A DNA stretch of 64,000 nucleotides, taken from the NCBI GenBank assembly GCA_017449025.1, contig JAFSKJ010000110.1:1-64000 (forward strand). Reading direction: 5' to 3'. The position numbers and the translations under genes were made by a program. Below, one piece after another: positions 18,572-28,029 of this stretch. The notes under the pieces were generated by a model. It had not been told where the DNA came from and searched no databases. It was given only the letters and a program-made list of their open reading frames with translations. The DNA comes from Prevotella sp. Its GTDB lineage: Bacteria; Bacteroidota; Bacteroidia; Bacteroidales; Bacteroidaceae. Position 1 is the first letter of the stretch, and each line of letters starts with the position of its first letter.

Positions 18572-20008
18572 TTAATTGGTTTTGCCCTCAATGATGTTTG
18601 TGAACATTACGCTCCAAACCTTGTCGGCGGCGTAAGCATGCCTGCGCCCCGCAGGCACGTATAGCCTACAGCCCGCAGTCACTCCGCGAAAGGCGTTCTT
18701 GCTCGTCTTTGGTGGTAGAGGTGCACTCATGCGCACGGCAGAGAGGCTCACGCAGTCCTTAAAGGCCGAGCCGCCCAGCTTTTTCAGGCCTACAGGAAGC
18801 CCAATCTCTGCCAGCAGCGAACAGCCGGAAAAAGCATCGCTGCCAATCTCGCTGACGGCAACGGGTATGACTATGTCAGCCAGGCTGACGCAATTCTCGA
18901 AAGCATCGCTGCCTATCTTCTTCAGCGACACTGGCAGCACCACCTGCGACAAGTGGCTGCAGCCGCTGAAGGTGTCATCGCCAAGGTTGAAGATGAAGCC
19001 CTCGATGATGGCAGTGGCAAGCGAGGTGCAGTCCTCGAACACGCTATTGCCCAAATGCTTTACGCGCTTAGGAACGATTATCTCCTCCAACGACGAGCAG
19101 TCGCAGAAAGCACTGGAGCCAATCTTCGTCAGAACCGCTGGCAGTTCGATGGCCGTGAGGCTCTGGCATTTCTGGAAAGCACTGCTTCCGATGGTGGTAA
19201 CGCTGCCCACGTCCACCAACTCTAAGCTCAGGCACCCGCTGAAAGCCTGTGAGCCTATTTCCCTGACTGCCGACAGGCTAATCACTTTCAGCGCCTGACA
19301 GTTTCTGAAGGCATTATTGCCAACGGCGGTGACCGTGCCCTCCAGCGTAACCTCGCCAAGCGCCGTGCATCCGTTGAAGACGCCGTTCTCGATGGTGGTG
19401 ACAGCCTCCGGCACCACTATGGCACCAAGCACCTCACACCCGCTGAAGGCCTGGCTGCCTATGGTTTTCACGCCCTGCGGCAGGCTGACGGAGGCCAGGG
19501 CGGAGCACCCGCTGAAGGCCATAGCCCCTATGGTGGTCACCGTTTCGGGAATGGTCACCTCCTGCAGCGACGAGCATCCGCTGAAGCAGCTTCTGCTGAT
19601 GCTTACGATGTCGCGGGGAAGCACTGCGCTGACAAGGCTCTTGGCTCCAGAGAACAGCCCTGATGGCAACTCACCGGCCTTTGTCCTCATGCCCTCCTTG
19701 CCGTCCACGATGACAGCGCCGCCAAGGTCGATACTGGTGAGCAGGCACTGCGACGGCTGTTTCTTGTCTGTCTGCCTACGTATGGCAATGTCACGGATTA
19801 TCTTCAGGTCTGAACCGTTGAGCTGACCGTCTACGGTAAGCTCGGCAACGGTAAACCTGACGCTGTCGGGAAGCAACCGCGACAGGGTGCCTGCTGAATC
19901 CACGCTGACGGTGAGTTCCTGCGCCGCTGCGGCCACCGGAACACAGGCAATGACAATGGCAAGCGTCATGGCTGCCAGCCATTGTTGCTTCACTGTTTTT
20001 CTCTTCAT
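18572..20008 (-). CDS. BspA-type leucine-rich repeat protein
   Basis: Encodes 478 residues. A signal peptide (1-29, ending AAAAQ) is followed by about 14 LRR_5 units of roughly 23 residues from about 115 to 430, each with an AFSGC-like turn (FSGCSSL, FENCVSL, FKDCVSL). The terminal cap is LYVPAGRRHAYAADKVW. BspA family proteins are surface or secreted and some bind host proteins or help co-aggregation; a ligand cannot be predicted. It lies 19 bases from trmB and 10 bases from mrp, so it is wedged into a housekeeping operon. Confidence 0.9.
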   Translation of the reverse strand: MKRKTVKQQWLAAMTLAIVIACVPVAAAAQELTVSVDSAGTLSRLLPDSVRFTVAELTVDGQLNGSDLKIIRDIAIRRQTDKKQPSQCLLTSIDLGGAVIVDGKEGMRTKAGELPSGLFSGAKSLVSAVLPRDIVSISRSCFSGCSSLQEVTIPETVTTIGAMAFSGCSALASVSLPQGVKTIGSQAFSGCEVLGAIVVPEAVTTIENGVFNGCTALGEVTLEGTVTAVGNNAFRNCQALKVISLSAVREIGSQAFSGCLSLELVDVGSVTTIGSSAFQKCQSLTAIELPAVLTKIGSSAFCDCSSLEEIIVPKRVKHLGNSVFEDCTSLATAIIEGFIFNLGDDTFSGCSHLSQVVLPVSLKKIGSDAFENCVSLADIVIPVAVSEIGSDAFSGCSLLAEIGLPVGLKKLGGSAFKDCVSLSAVRMSAPLPPKTSKNAFRGVTAGCRLYVPAGRRHAYAADKVWSVMFTNIIEGKTN

Positions 20009-20027
20009 AGCCTCTGTGAATTATGAA

Positions 20028-20798
20028 TTATTTGTTCTTTTCCTTAGTGCTTCGCTTGGTGCGGTGGTATGAACGATATTCGTCGAGTTCTATTTCCACA
20101 TCGGGTTCGCACAGCTCACCGTCTGCGGGAAGATGCCAGCGCATGTATCGTATGTTAAGCCCCCGGTCCATCCACATCTGCTCGTAGTATGTGCGGATGT
20201 TCAGCAGTGGGGAGGAGTCTGGCGACAGGCGAGGGTCGTGATGCAGGTCCTCCGTACGGAAGTCCACCGGCAGGCCGTTTTTCTCCACCATGAGCGTGGT
20301 ATATGTGAAGAGGAAGTTGGAGTCGGTCTTCAGGTGGATGGTGCCGCCATCGGCAAGGAACCGGCGGTAGCGCTCCATGAAGTATGTGGAGGTGAGACGC
20401 TTGCGCGGGTTCTTCATCTGAGGGTCGCTGAAGGTGAGCCATATCTCCTGCACCTCGTCGGCAGCGAAGAAGCGGTCGATGATTTCAATGTTAGTGCGCA
20501 GGAAGGCCACATTGGTGAGTCCGTCGCGTAGGGCCTGTGTGGCTCCCGTCCACATGCGCGCGCCCTTGATGTCTACGCCTATGAAGTTTTTCCCGGGACA
20601 GCTGCGTGCGAGTTCCACGGCATACTCTCCCTTGCCGCATCCCAGTTCCAGCACTATTGGGTTGTTGTTCTTGAAATATTCTTGTCGCCACTTACCCTGC
20701 ATGGTGAACGGATGTTCCTCGTAAGTGGAGTACGGATATTGGAAGACGTTGGCGTAGGTCTCCATGTCCGCAAACTTTGCTAATTTCCCTTTTCCCAT
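20028..20798 (-). CDS. trmB: tRNA (guanine-N7-)-methyltransferase
   Basis: Makes m7G at position 46 of tRNA using S-adenosylmethionine. It has 256 residues. The SAM-binding motif is [16 protein letters not shown], with [12 protein letters not shown] after it. The [14 protein letters not shown] segment is the Bacteroidota form of the TrmB catalytic loop (usually FPDPWPKxRHxKRR). The long C-terminus with the basic [15 protein letters not shown] end is normal for the phylum. It is first in its operon, with a promoter directly upstream. Confidence 0.93.
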   Translation of the reverse strand: MGKGKLAKFADMETYANVFQYPYSTYEEHPFTMQGKWRQEYFKNNNPIVLELGCGKGEYAVELARSCPGKNFIGVDIKGARMWTGATQALRDGLTNVAFLRTNIEIIDRFFAADEVQEIWLTFSDPQMKNPRKRLTSTYFMERYRRFLADGGTIHLKTDSNFLFTYTTLMVEKNGLPVDFRTEDLHHDPRLSPDSSPLLNIRTYYEQMWMDRGLNIRYMRWHLPADGELCEPDVEIELDEYRSYHRTKRSTKEKNK

Positions 20799-20822
20799 TG
20801 CGTTTGTGAGTTTTCTTCAGTG

Positions 20823-20851
20823 CAAAAATACTAAACGTGGGCGAAAAGCAA
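20823..20851 (-). promoter_or_regulatory. Promoter of trmB
   Basis: The minus strand carries TATTTTTG (20823-20830) and TTG 18 bases upstream (20849-20851). The leader is about 20 bases. Confidence 0.5.
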
Positions 20852-20921
20852 TGCGTTTGCCCCAGTTTTTTGTAGTAAATTAACAACCTGCCCCATCAGC
20901 ATAACTGCTTAGCACCCTTTA

Positions 20922-20989
20922 GTAGGGACTTACTTTATGTATGTCCGATTCTATGCGGTTTTGCGGACATACATAAAGTAAGTCCCTAC
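20922..20989. repeat. Dispersed hairpin repeat, copy 3
   Basis: Perfect 26-base arms at 20922-20947 and 20964-20989 with a 16-base spacer. It lies between the divergent trmB and esterase genes. The right flank (20990-21015, ATAGATATT and following) resembles the flank after copy 1, so the repeated unit extends beyond the hairpin. Confidence 0.9.
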
Positions 20990-21136
20990 AATTTATAGAT
21001 ATTCCCTAAAGGACTTCATTATCATTTTTGTTAGATTTGTGCAGATTTTTGTTCTTTGTAAGGAGGCGGTGCTGAGTAGATACCCATCAGCCGCTTGGGG
21101 TTAAACCAAAAATAGTTAAAAAAAGTGTCCGCTTCC

Positions 21137-21159
21137 CAAACTTGCAGTCCGCAAGTTTG
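21137..21159. promoter_or_regulatory. Operator-like palindrome over the esterase -33 box
   Basis: CAAACTTGC and GCAAGTTTG form a perfect 9-base inverted repeat around a 5-base centre. The right arm contains the TTTG (-33) of the promoter at 21156-21187, so a bound dimer would block or contact RNA polymerase. Confidence 0.55.
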
Positions 21160-21187
21160 CTGGCTGTTGATATTATTTGTAAATTTG
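21156..21187 (+). promoter_or_regulatory. Promoter of the esterase-PL11 operon
   Basis: TTTG 21156-21159, exactly 20 bases, TAAATTTG 21180-21187. The ATG at 21236 leaves a leader of about 45 bases. Confidence 0.75.
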
Positions 21188-21235
21188 CAGCGCCAATAAG
21201 AAGAATCTACAAAACAACGAAAAGAATCATACACG

Positions 21236-22675
21236 ATGAGGAACAGAATGATTATTGCCTTGCTTACGGTAGCAATCTCAGCAATGGCACAGACAGCAAA
21301 GAAATTTACAGTCAACATCACTGCCGACGGCAAGGCAAACATGGCGGTATACCTGCCCGAGAAGCCCTCGGGGCGGGCCATCGTAGACTGCCCCGGCGGG
21401 GGCTACAGCCACCTGTCTATGCAGAACGAGGGACACGACTGGGCTGCGTGGATGAACGAGCGCGGCATTGCCTACTGCGTGCTCACTTACCGCATGCCCA
21501 AGGGCAACCGCGAGATACCCATGAGCGACGCCCGGCAGGCCATACGCACCGTGCGCGACTCGGCTACGGCGTGGGGCATAAACCCGCGCGACGTGGGCAT
21601 CATGGGATTCTCGGCTGGCGGACATCTGGCATCGACCGTTGCCACCCACAGTGAGTGGGACGAGCGTCCGGACTTCACCATACTGTTCTATCCGGTAATC
21701 TCCATGAACGAGCGCGAGACCCACAGCGGCTCCGTCAACGGCTTCTTGGGCAAAGACAAGGACAACAAGAACCTGGTGCGAGAATTCTCCAACCAAAATG
21801 CCGTGCGCCGCCACCTGACGCCGCCTGCCATCATACTGCTGGCCAACGACGACCGCGGCGTGCCGCCCGTCACCAACGGAATAGCCTACTACAGTGCCAT
21901 GCGCAACGCCGGCAACGACTGCGAACTGCATGTCTACAACACGGGGGGGCACGGCTTTGGCATGAAGACTGACTTTGCATACCACGACAGGATGCTCGGC
22001 GACCTCTCCGACTGGCTGCGCCGACTGCCGCAGGTAAACACAAAGGCTGTGCGCGTGGCATGCATAGGCAACAGCATCACCGACGGCCATGGCATAGACA
22101 TGGCTCCGCGGCGCGGCTACCCCGCACAGTTGCAGAGGTTGATGGGCAGTGGCTTCGAGGTGCGCAACTTCGGGGTGTCAAGTCGCACGATGATGCAGAA
22201 GGGTGACTATCCCTACATGAAGGAGCAGGCATGGCGCGACGCCTTGGCGTTCAAGCCCGACGTGGCCATCATAAAGTTGGGCACCAACGACTCCAAGCCG
22301 AACAACTGGAAGCACAAGGCCGACTTCGAGCACGACCTTCAGTCAATGATAGACTCTCTGCGGCCCATGGTGCCGAAGCTCGACAAGAAGGGGCGCCGCA
22401 CAAGAAAGATGGTGCGCGCCGACAAGCCGGAAATATTCCTCTGCACACCTGTCAAGGCAGTGAAGGCATCGTGGGAAATCAGCGATTCGGTAATAACTAC
22501 TGAGATCATACCCATCATCCGCCGTGTGGCAGATAAGAACGGCCTCAACGTTATTGACCTGCACACACTCTTCAATGCCGACGAAGAGAATATGCAACGC
22601 GACGGCATACACCCAACGGACAAGGGTGCGCGCATCATGGCCGAGATAATAAGCAAAGCACTGAAAAAAGAATAG
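21236..22675 (+). CDS. Two-domain carbohydrate esterase: alpha/beta hydrolase plus SGNH hydrolase
   Basis: Encodes 479 residues with a signal peptide (1-19). Domain 1 (about 22-265) is an alpha/beta hydrolase of the acetyl/feruloyl esterase kind: GGGYSHLS oxyanion region, nucleophile Ser in GFSAGGHLAS, and His in GGHGFG. Domain 2 (about 275-475) is an SGNH/GDSL esterase: IGNSITDGHG (Ser), GTNDSKPNN (Asn), and DGIHPTDKG (Asp-His). Likely role: removing acetyl or similar groups from pectin side or main chains. It stands 42 bases before the giant PL11 gene and shares its promoter. Confidence 0.85.
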   Translation: MRNRMIIALLTVAISAMAQTAKKFTVNITADGKANMAVYLPEKPSGRAIVDCPGGGYSHLSMQNEGHDWAAWMNERGIAYCVLTYRMPKGNREIPMSDARQAIRTVRDSATAWGINPRDVGIMGFSAGGHLASTVATHSEWDERPDFTILFYPVISMNERETHSGSVNGFLGKDKDNKNLVREFSNQNAVRRHLTPPAIILLANDDRGVPPVTNGIAYYSAMRNAGNDCELHVYNTGGHGFGMKTDFAYHDRMLGDLSDWLRRLPQVNTKAVRVACIGNSITDGHGIDMAPRRGYPAQLQRLMGSGFEVRNFGVSSRTMMQKGDYPYMKEQAWRDALAFKPDVAIIKLGTNDSKPNNWKHKADFEHDLQSMIDSLRPMVPKLDKKGRRTRKMVRADKPEIFLCTPVKAVKASWEISDSVITTEIIPIIRRVADKNGLNVIDLHTLFNADEENMQRDGIHPTDKGARIMAEIISKALKKE

Positions 22676-22717
22676 CCACGAAAAAAAACAGACCATATTA
22701 CTAACATACTACATTCT

Positions 22718-25700
22718 ATGAAAAAAATAACACTTACATGCGCTGCACTGACCCTGACGGCAGCGCTGCATGCCCAGCGGCTTCAGCAACCCTTAGCACG
22801 CGGAGTTGTTGCCGTAAACCGCTCAGGCAGCACCATCCGCAGCGTTTCCTCTACCGGCGGACAGGGGTCGCTAATATCATGGCGCAAGCTGGCCGAGGAG
22901 CCGGAGGGCACCACTTACAATGTATATAAACGAACCAGAGGAACCTCCAACTATACCAAGATAAACGCAAAGCCACTGACAGTAACCTGCCTGCAGACCA
23001 CACTCACGGCCAACACCGAATATGCTGTTTCGGCCATCAGCCCCGACGGCGTGGAGGGTCAGGTCAGTACACCTTATTTATATAATAAGCAGGCATACCC
23101 CAACGTGTGGTTCGACTTCAACTTTGACAACACCGTCATCCCCCGCAATGACTACCGGACAAAGTTCGTATGGCCTATGGACACCGACGGCGACGGTGAA
23201 TACGACGCCGTGGTCTGCGACCGTCTCTATGCGGGAGCCGCCAGCGGCGAGGAGAGCGAAGATTCGGAGAACACCGCCACCACGTCGCACAAGATTCAAG
23301 CCTACAAGCTCGACGGCACTCTGCTGTGGACGGTAGACATGGGGCCGAACGTGAACATCAGCGGAGGGCAGAACGACATGGTGGTGGCGTGGGACATCAA
23401 CTGCGACGGCCGCTGCGAGGTGATGGTACGCAGCAGCGACGGCACGCGCTTCTGGGACAAGAAAAACAACACCTGGGGCAAGTACGCCATGGGCAGCGAC
23501 GTGGCCGACGTAGATGGCGACGGCATTGTGGACTACAGAAAACAGACTGTGCGCAACAGGCCCTTCTACATCTCCGTCATCGACGGCCTTACCGGCGAGG
23601 AGCTTGCTGCCAGCGAGCTGAAGTACGATGAGGTGACCGACGGTTCCGACCGCTACACACGCAACAACAGGGCTGACTATATGAGCGACGGCTACTCGGC
23701 CATGGACGGCCACTTCTGCATCTGCTACTTAGACGGCATACACCCGTCGCTTGTCATGGAGTGCCTGGACCGCGACAACAACAAGGCACATCACAACTAT
23801 GTCTTCACATGGGACTACGACTGGACAAGCGGCAAGCCTACCAACTGGCACCACTCAGCTACATGGAGCCGGAACGACAAGACACCGTGGCCGGCAGAGT
23901 TCCACCAGCTGCGCGTGGCCGACGTCAACGGCGACGGTTGCGACGAGATGGTGCAGGGCGGCTACAGCGTCAACCCCCTGAAGGGCTGGTTCCTAAGTCC
24001 AGGCATAGGCCATGGCGACCGCTACATTCTCTCAGACATCGACCCCGACCGCCCCGGCTTGGAAGTCTATGCCATCCAGCAGAGCGCCCTGTTAGGCCAG
24101 CTGCTTTACGACGCCAGAACGGCCGAGCGCATCAAAGAGTGGTACCTGCCCAGCGTCTACGACGTAGGGCGCGGTGCATGTATGGACATCGACCCTTCGC
24201 ACAAAGGCTATGAGCTATATAGCTTTGCCGACGACTACATCTACGACTGCAAGGGCGAGAAGACCGCCTACACACGCTCCGGCTGCGGAATAAAGCAGAT
24301 GTTCGAGGGTGTATGGTGGAACGGCGACCTCCAGCGCGAAGAGCTGTCATCGCCCGGCGGCAGCGGCTGGGGCACCAACCTCATGGTGACACAGGTACTC
24401 AACAAGGCACGACTCGTGGAGTTCTCGCAAGAGAGCACCTGGGCAACACATGCCGCCGCCGGTACGCGGCCTGCCTTCATGGGCGACATCATAGGCGACT
24501 GGCGCGAAGAGGTTATCCTTGCCAAGCAGAACGACGAGAGCTGCACCGGCCTTGTGGGATATACCACCGCCATGCCAACATCCTACTCCATCTACTGCCT
24601 GCAACAGGATCCGCACTACCGCGGCGACTGCACCACCCGCGGCTACTACCAGCATCCCAACACAGGGTTCTACCTCGGCGGCAACATGCCCATGCCCCCG
24701 CTGCCCCCAGTGTTCGAGGCCGACCTGCGGTGGAAAGGCGGCACCAGCGTGGAAAGTGGTTTTGCCACTTTCGACCAGACAGCCTCCGCTACCTACACCG
24801 ACGGCAAGAGCCTGATGTTCGACATCTCCGGCGACAACAGTGCGACCATAATGATTGACAAACCCCTCAACGCCAGCACCATCTACCTGATGAACCCGCG
24901 CGGTCACGACTACCAGCTACAGAGCACCCACCTGTGGGACACCAATGCCATCGTAACCACAGGAATCGGCTCGCTCATAAAGTCGATGCAGGGAAAGGCT
25001 GTACTGTCAGGACACATGAGGCATACAGGAAACACCATCATCAGCGAGGGAACACTTCAGGTGAATGGTGAGATTGCAGGCCCGGTGGAGCTGCGCGCCC
25101 GCGGCACGCTCTCCGGCGGCGTCACGCTGAAGGACACCATAACCTTCGAGGGGGCACTGAACTATGAAGGCTGTCGCCTGATGCCGGGCAACGGCAACGA
25201 GCCTGAAGGGGTGATTGAGTCGAAAAAAAGCATGACGCTGCCAGGCAACGTCTATTTAGAAGTGACAGCAGGTTTCATAGGCAATTCCAATGGCACGTGG
25301 CCTGTCTGCAGCTGTCTCTCAGTAGACGGAGACCTGACATTCAAGGGAACCAACTACTTAACCGTAAACCTGAATGGTCAAGATGCTGCCACATACGTCA
25401 TTGCCGAATGCACAGGCACGCTTACCTGCAACCCGTCGGACTTGCAGACACGCGGCCTTGAAGGAATAAACTACGACCTAAGGGTGGACGGCAACAAACT
25501 GCTATTGGTAATCAACGACACCCGTTCACCGGCAGAGAACGTGGCATGGACGGGACAAGAAAGCAATGAGTGGAACTACAAGGCCAAGAACTTTGCCATA
25601 GCAGCTGAACAGCAGGGCGCGACGGCCTTCGTATCTGGCGACGCTGTGGTGTTCGGCCCTCTGGCAACTACAAAGACCGTCAGCGTGGGCGAGTCGATGA

Positions 25701-27385
25701 TTACCAGCGGCGTAAGCTTTGACGGCGGCAACTATACCCTTTCGGGCAACGGCAGCATCAGCGGCTCCGGCGGAGTCACCATCCACCGCAATGCCAGCGT
25801 CACCCTCAACATAAAGAACAGCGACTACACAGGCGCCACAGTCATCGACGGCGGCACGCTTACCGTACCCAACTTCAACGACGGCGGCCAGCGCAGTGCC
25901 ATCGGAGCGGCTGCAGCCACCGAGGGCGGCCTCGTCATCAAAGGCGGAACGCTCGTGCTCAGTCGCGACAACATGGCCACCGACCGTATCGTCACCATCA
26001 GCGACACAGCCACCATACGCATAGCACAGAAGAGCAGCTCACTGTCGCTGAAGGGACAGGTGAAGGGCAGCGGATATCTGGTAAAGGACGGCCCAGGACA
26101 GCTCAACTTCAACTACGGCGGCACGAACAACTTCGCCGGCATCATAGTGCACCAAGGCATAGTGGCACAGGGAGCTTGGAACAGCACCTTCGGACGCAGC
26201 GGCTCACCCATGCTGCTTTGCGGTGGCGAGGTACACCTTATAGACCAAAATAACATGTCGGCACAGCCGACATTTAACTACGTCACCACCGTGGCCGATG
26301 GTACGACGAACACCGTTGTAGGCACCTCACGCGGCAGCATCAACGGTTCATTCAGCGGAAAGGGCAACCTCACAATCCGCACGAAGTACGTACGCTGCGA
26401 CGTGGGAGCCAACTTCTCAAAGTTCCAAGGCACCCTTACTGCCATTGGCGATGGCGGCAACTTCAGGCTTATGAGCAGCGTCACCGACATGCAGCAGACA
26501 CACCTCGTTGTTAACGCCGGCACCACGGTGTCGCACATGCAGGGAGGCAGCAACAATGAGGTCACGGGCACCACGAAGATAGGCGCCCTCTCTGCCACGG
26601 CCACCGATGCCGTTCTGGGCGGTTCGCTGAGCACCTACCAGATTGGCTTCCGTGGCGAGGACACACAGTTTGCCGGACTCTTCACTGCCAAAAGCATAAT
26701 CAAGACGGGCACGGGACGGCTCACCCTTAAGACTCCGGGGCACACGTCGCCCATGGCCATCAATGGCGGCGTGCTCGAAATGGTGAATGGCACAACCACT
26801 ATTTTTACATCATCGGCCATCACTGTAAACAACGGCGGCACGCTTGAGGGCACAGCACTGCTGCAGAGCGTGAACGTGAACAGCGGAGGCACAATCACGG
26901 GCGGACAGCACCTGCTGCCAAACGGCACACTGCGCATCAAGGGAGCACTGACAATGAAGAAAGGGGCAACGCTATTGGTGCGCTTAACTGCGTCAGGCAA
27001 CAGCCGCATCACCGTGGGAGGAGACATCCGCCACGAGGGCGACACAATCCTTGTAAGCATACCTTCAGGCCGCAAACTGACGGTGGGTGACGTACTGACG
27101 GTGTTCACCCCAGGCTTCACCTCTGCCACCGGTGACGTTGTGGTGAAGGCTGTGGCGGAAGATGGCATAGTGTACAGACTCGACGCTTCGACACTGAACA
27201 CCGACGGCATGCTGCGTGTAGCTGGCAGTGACACTGGGATTTATGGGGTTAACAGGGCTACAGAGGACGACGTGGCACCCGTCTATGACATCAGTGGCCG
27301 GAGAATGGAATACCCAGCGGAGAGCGACAGGGCAAAGAGACAGAAAAAGGTGTACGTAAGAAGTGGTGCTAAGGTGTTAAGGTAG
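22718..27385 (+). CDS. Giant PL11 rhamnogalacturonan lyase with autotransporter-type beta-strand repeats
   Basis: Encodes 1555 residues. A signal peptide (1-19) precedes a fibronectin-like module and the PL11 propeller (about 125-670; DTDGDGEYDAVVCD, VADVDGDGIVDYRK, VADVNGDGCDEMV). PL11 domains cut rhamnogalacturonan I. From about 740 to 1490 comes low-complexity beta-helix sequence with PATR-like units (GNTIISEGTLQVNG near 770; GATVIDGGTLTVPN near 1040; KTGTGRLTLKTPG near 1330; then NNGGTLEG). No outer-membrane barrel follows. Instead the end reads VYDISGRRM then KKVYVRSGAKVLR, a Bacteroidota tail. No promoter is seen, so it is probably read from the esterase promoter. Confidence 0.88.
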   Translation: MKKITLTCAALTLTAALHAQRLQQPLARGVVAVNRSGSTIRSVSSTGGQGSLISWRKLAEEPEGTTYNVYKRTRGTSNYTKINAKPLTVTCLQTTLTANTEYAVSAISPDGVEGQVSTPYLYNKQAYPNVWFDFNFDNTVIPRNDYRTKFVWPMDTDGDGEYDAVVCDRLYAGAASGEESEDSENTATTSHKIQAYKLDGTLLWTVDMGPNVNISGGQNDMVVAWDINCDGRCEVMVRSSDGTRFWDKKNNTWGKYAMGSDVADVDGDGIVDYRKQTVRNRPFYISVIDGLTGEELAASELKYDEVTDGSDRYTRNNRADYMSDGYSAMDGHFCICYLDGIHPSLVMECLDRDNNKAHHNYVFTWDYDWTSGKPTNWHHSATWSRNDKTPWPAEFHQLRVADVNGDGCDEMVQGGYSVNPLKGWFLSPGIGHGDRYILSDIDPDRPGLEVYAIQQSALLGQLLYDARTAERIKEWYLPSVYDVGRGACMDIDPSHKGYELYSFADDYIYDCKGEKTAYTRSGCGIKQMFEGVWWNGDLQREELSSPGGSGWGTNLMVTQVLNKARLVEFSQESTWATHAAAGTRPAFMGDIIGDWREEVILAKQNDESCTGLVGYTTAMPTSYSIYCLQQDPHYRGDCTTRGYYQHPNTGFYLGGNMPMPPLPPVFEADLRWKGGTSVESGFATFDQTASATYTDGKSLMFDISGDNSATIMIDKPLNASTIYLMNPRGHDYQLQSTHLWDTNAIVTTGIGSLIKSMQGKAVLSGHMRHTGNTIISEGTLQVNGEIAGPVELRARGTLSGGVTLKDTITFEGALNYEGCRLMPGNGNEPEGVIESKKSMTLPGNVYLEVTAGFIGNSNGTWPVCSCLSVDGDLTFKGTNYLTVNLNGQDAATYVIAECTGTLTCNPSDLQTRGLEGINYDLRVDGNKLLLVINDTRSPAENVAWTGQESNEWNYKAKNFAIAAEQQGATAFVSGDAVVFGPLATTKTVSVGESMITSGVSFDGGNYTLSGNGSISGSGGVTIHRNASVTLNIKNSDYTGATVIDGGTLTVPNFNDGGQRSAIGAAAATEGGLVIKGGTLVLSRDNMATDRIVTISDTATIRIAQKSSSLSLKGQVKGSGYLVKDGPGQLNFNYGGTNNFAGIIVHQGIVAQGAWNSTFGRSGSPMLLCGGEVHLIDQNNMSAQPTFNYVTTVADGTTNTVVGTSRGSINGSFSGKGNLTIRTKYVRCDVGANFSKFQGTLTAIGDGGNFRLMSSVTDMQQTHLVVNAGTTVSHMQGGSNNEVTGTTKIGALSATATDAVLGGSLSTYQIGFRGEDTQFAGLFTAKSIIKTGTGRLTLKTPGHTSPMAINGGVLEMVNGTTTIFTSSAITVNNGGTLEGTALLQSVNVNSGGTITGGQHLLPNGTLRIKGALTMKKGATLLVRLTASGNSRITVGGDIRHEGDTILVSIPSGRKLTVGDVLTVFTPGFTSATGDVVVKAVAEDGIVYRLDASTLNTDGMLRVAGSDTGIYGVNRATEDDVAPVYDISGRRMEYPAESDRAKRQKKVYVRSGAKVLR

Positions 27386-27457
27386 ATTATACAATAAAAT
27401 AGAATTAACAATTAACAATTCATAATTCACAATTCATAATTAAACAGCACAAGTACG
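27386..27457. repeat. Short AT-rich repeats
   Basis: Reiterated AATTAACAATT and AATTCATAATT words fill the space between the giant PL11 and the lipoprotein gene. Similar words occur just upstream of the BspA-type gene near 20010-20035. Confidence 0.5.
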
Positions 27458-28018
27458 ATGAAAAGAATTGTTGCGATAATGATTGCAGCGGGGGCCATGG
27501 GCCTTGGGGGCTGCAAGGAGAAGAAGCAGAGTGATGACATCATAACGACTAAACCGGAACAGGAGACACGGAAGCCGTCGGCTCCGGTTCGCATGCAGGA
27601 GTATAGGAACAGCGTTGAGGTGGACTGGGTGGGCCGCAAGTACACGGTGGAGATAAGCCGCACGCCTGCTGACAGTCTGCCGAATGTGAAGGACGATGGT
27701 GGCCAGCTGTTTGTGGACAACGTGATTGCTGTGCGCATAGTGCGTAGCGACGGCAGCGTGTTCTTCTCGAAGAAGTTCACGAAGCTGTCGTTTGAGGGTT
27801 ACTTGCCTGAGGGTTACGTGAAGAAGGGGATACTGGAGGGCATGGTCTTCGACAAGGTGGATGGCAGCAAGCTGGAGTTTGCGGCGAGCGTGTGCTATCC
27901 GCAGACGGACGAGTATGTACCGTTGGAGGTAGGGATTGACAACTTCGGCAATATCAGCATTGAGCGCGACGAGGAGCTGGACACGCACAGCGAGACTTCG
28001 CTCCTGAATGAGGAGTGA
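27458..28018 (+). CDS. Small lipoprotein, DUF4738-like
   Basis: Encodes 186 residues. The lipobox GLGGC puts the lipidated Cys at 19, then an acidic/basic linker and one compact beta-rich domain (about 45-175) with repeated segments such as DWVGRKYTVEISR and LEVGIDNFGNISIERDEE. I recall such proteins as DUF4738 from Bacteroidales; the role is unknown. It lies 72 bases after PL11 gene 2 and converges with the HAD gene. Confidence 0.6.
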   Translation: MKRIVAIMIAAGAMGLGGCKEKKQSDDIITTKPEQETRKPSAPVRMQEYRNSVEVDWVGRKYTVEISRTPADSLPNVKDDGGQLFVDNVIAVRIVRSDGSVFFSKKFTKLSFEGYLPEGYVKKGILEGMVFDKVDGSKLEFAASVCYPQTDEYVPLEVGIDNFGNISIERDEELDTHSETSLLNEE

Positions 28019-28029
28019 GGCTTGGCGGG

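Larger units (their letters stand above)
20799..21235. other. Gap between trmB and esterase genes
   Basis: No gene in 437 bases. It contains the trmB promoter, hairpin copy 3, an AT-rich flank also seen after copy 1, and the esterase promoter with its operator-like palindrome. Confidence 0.8.
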
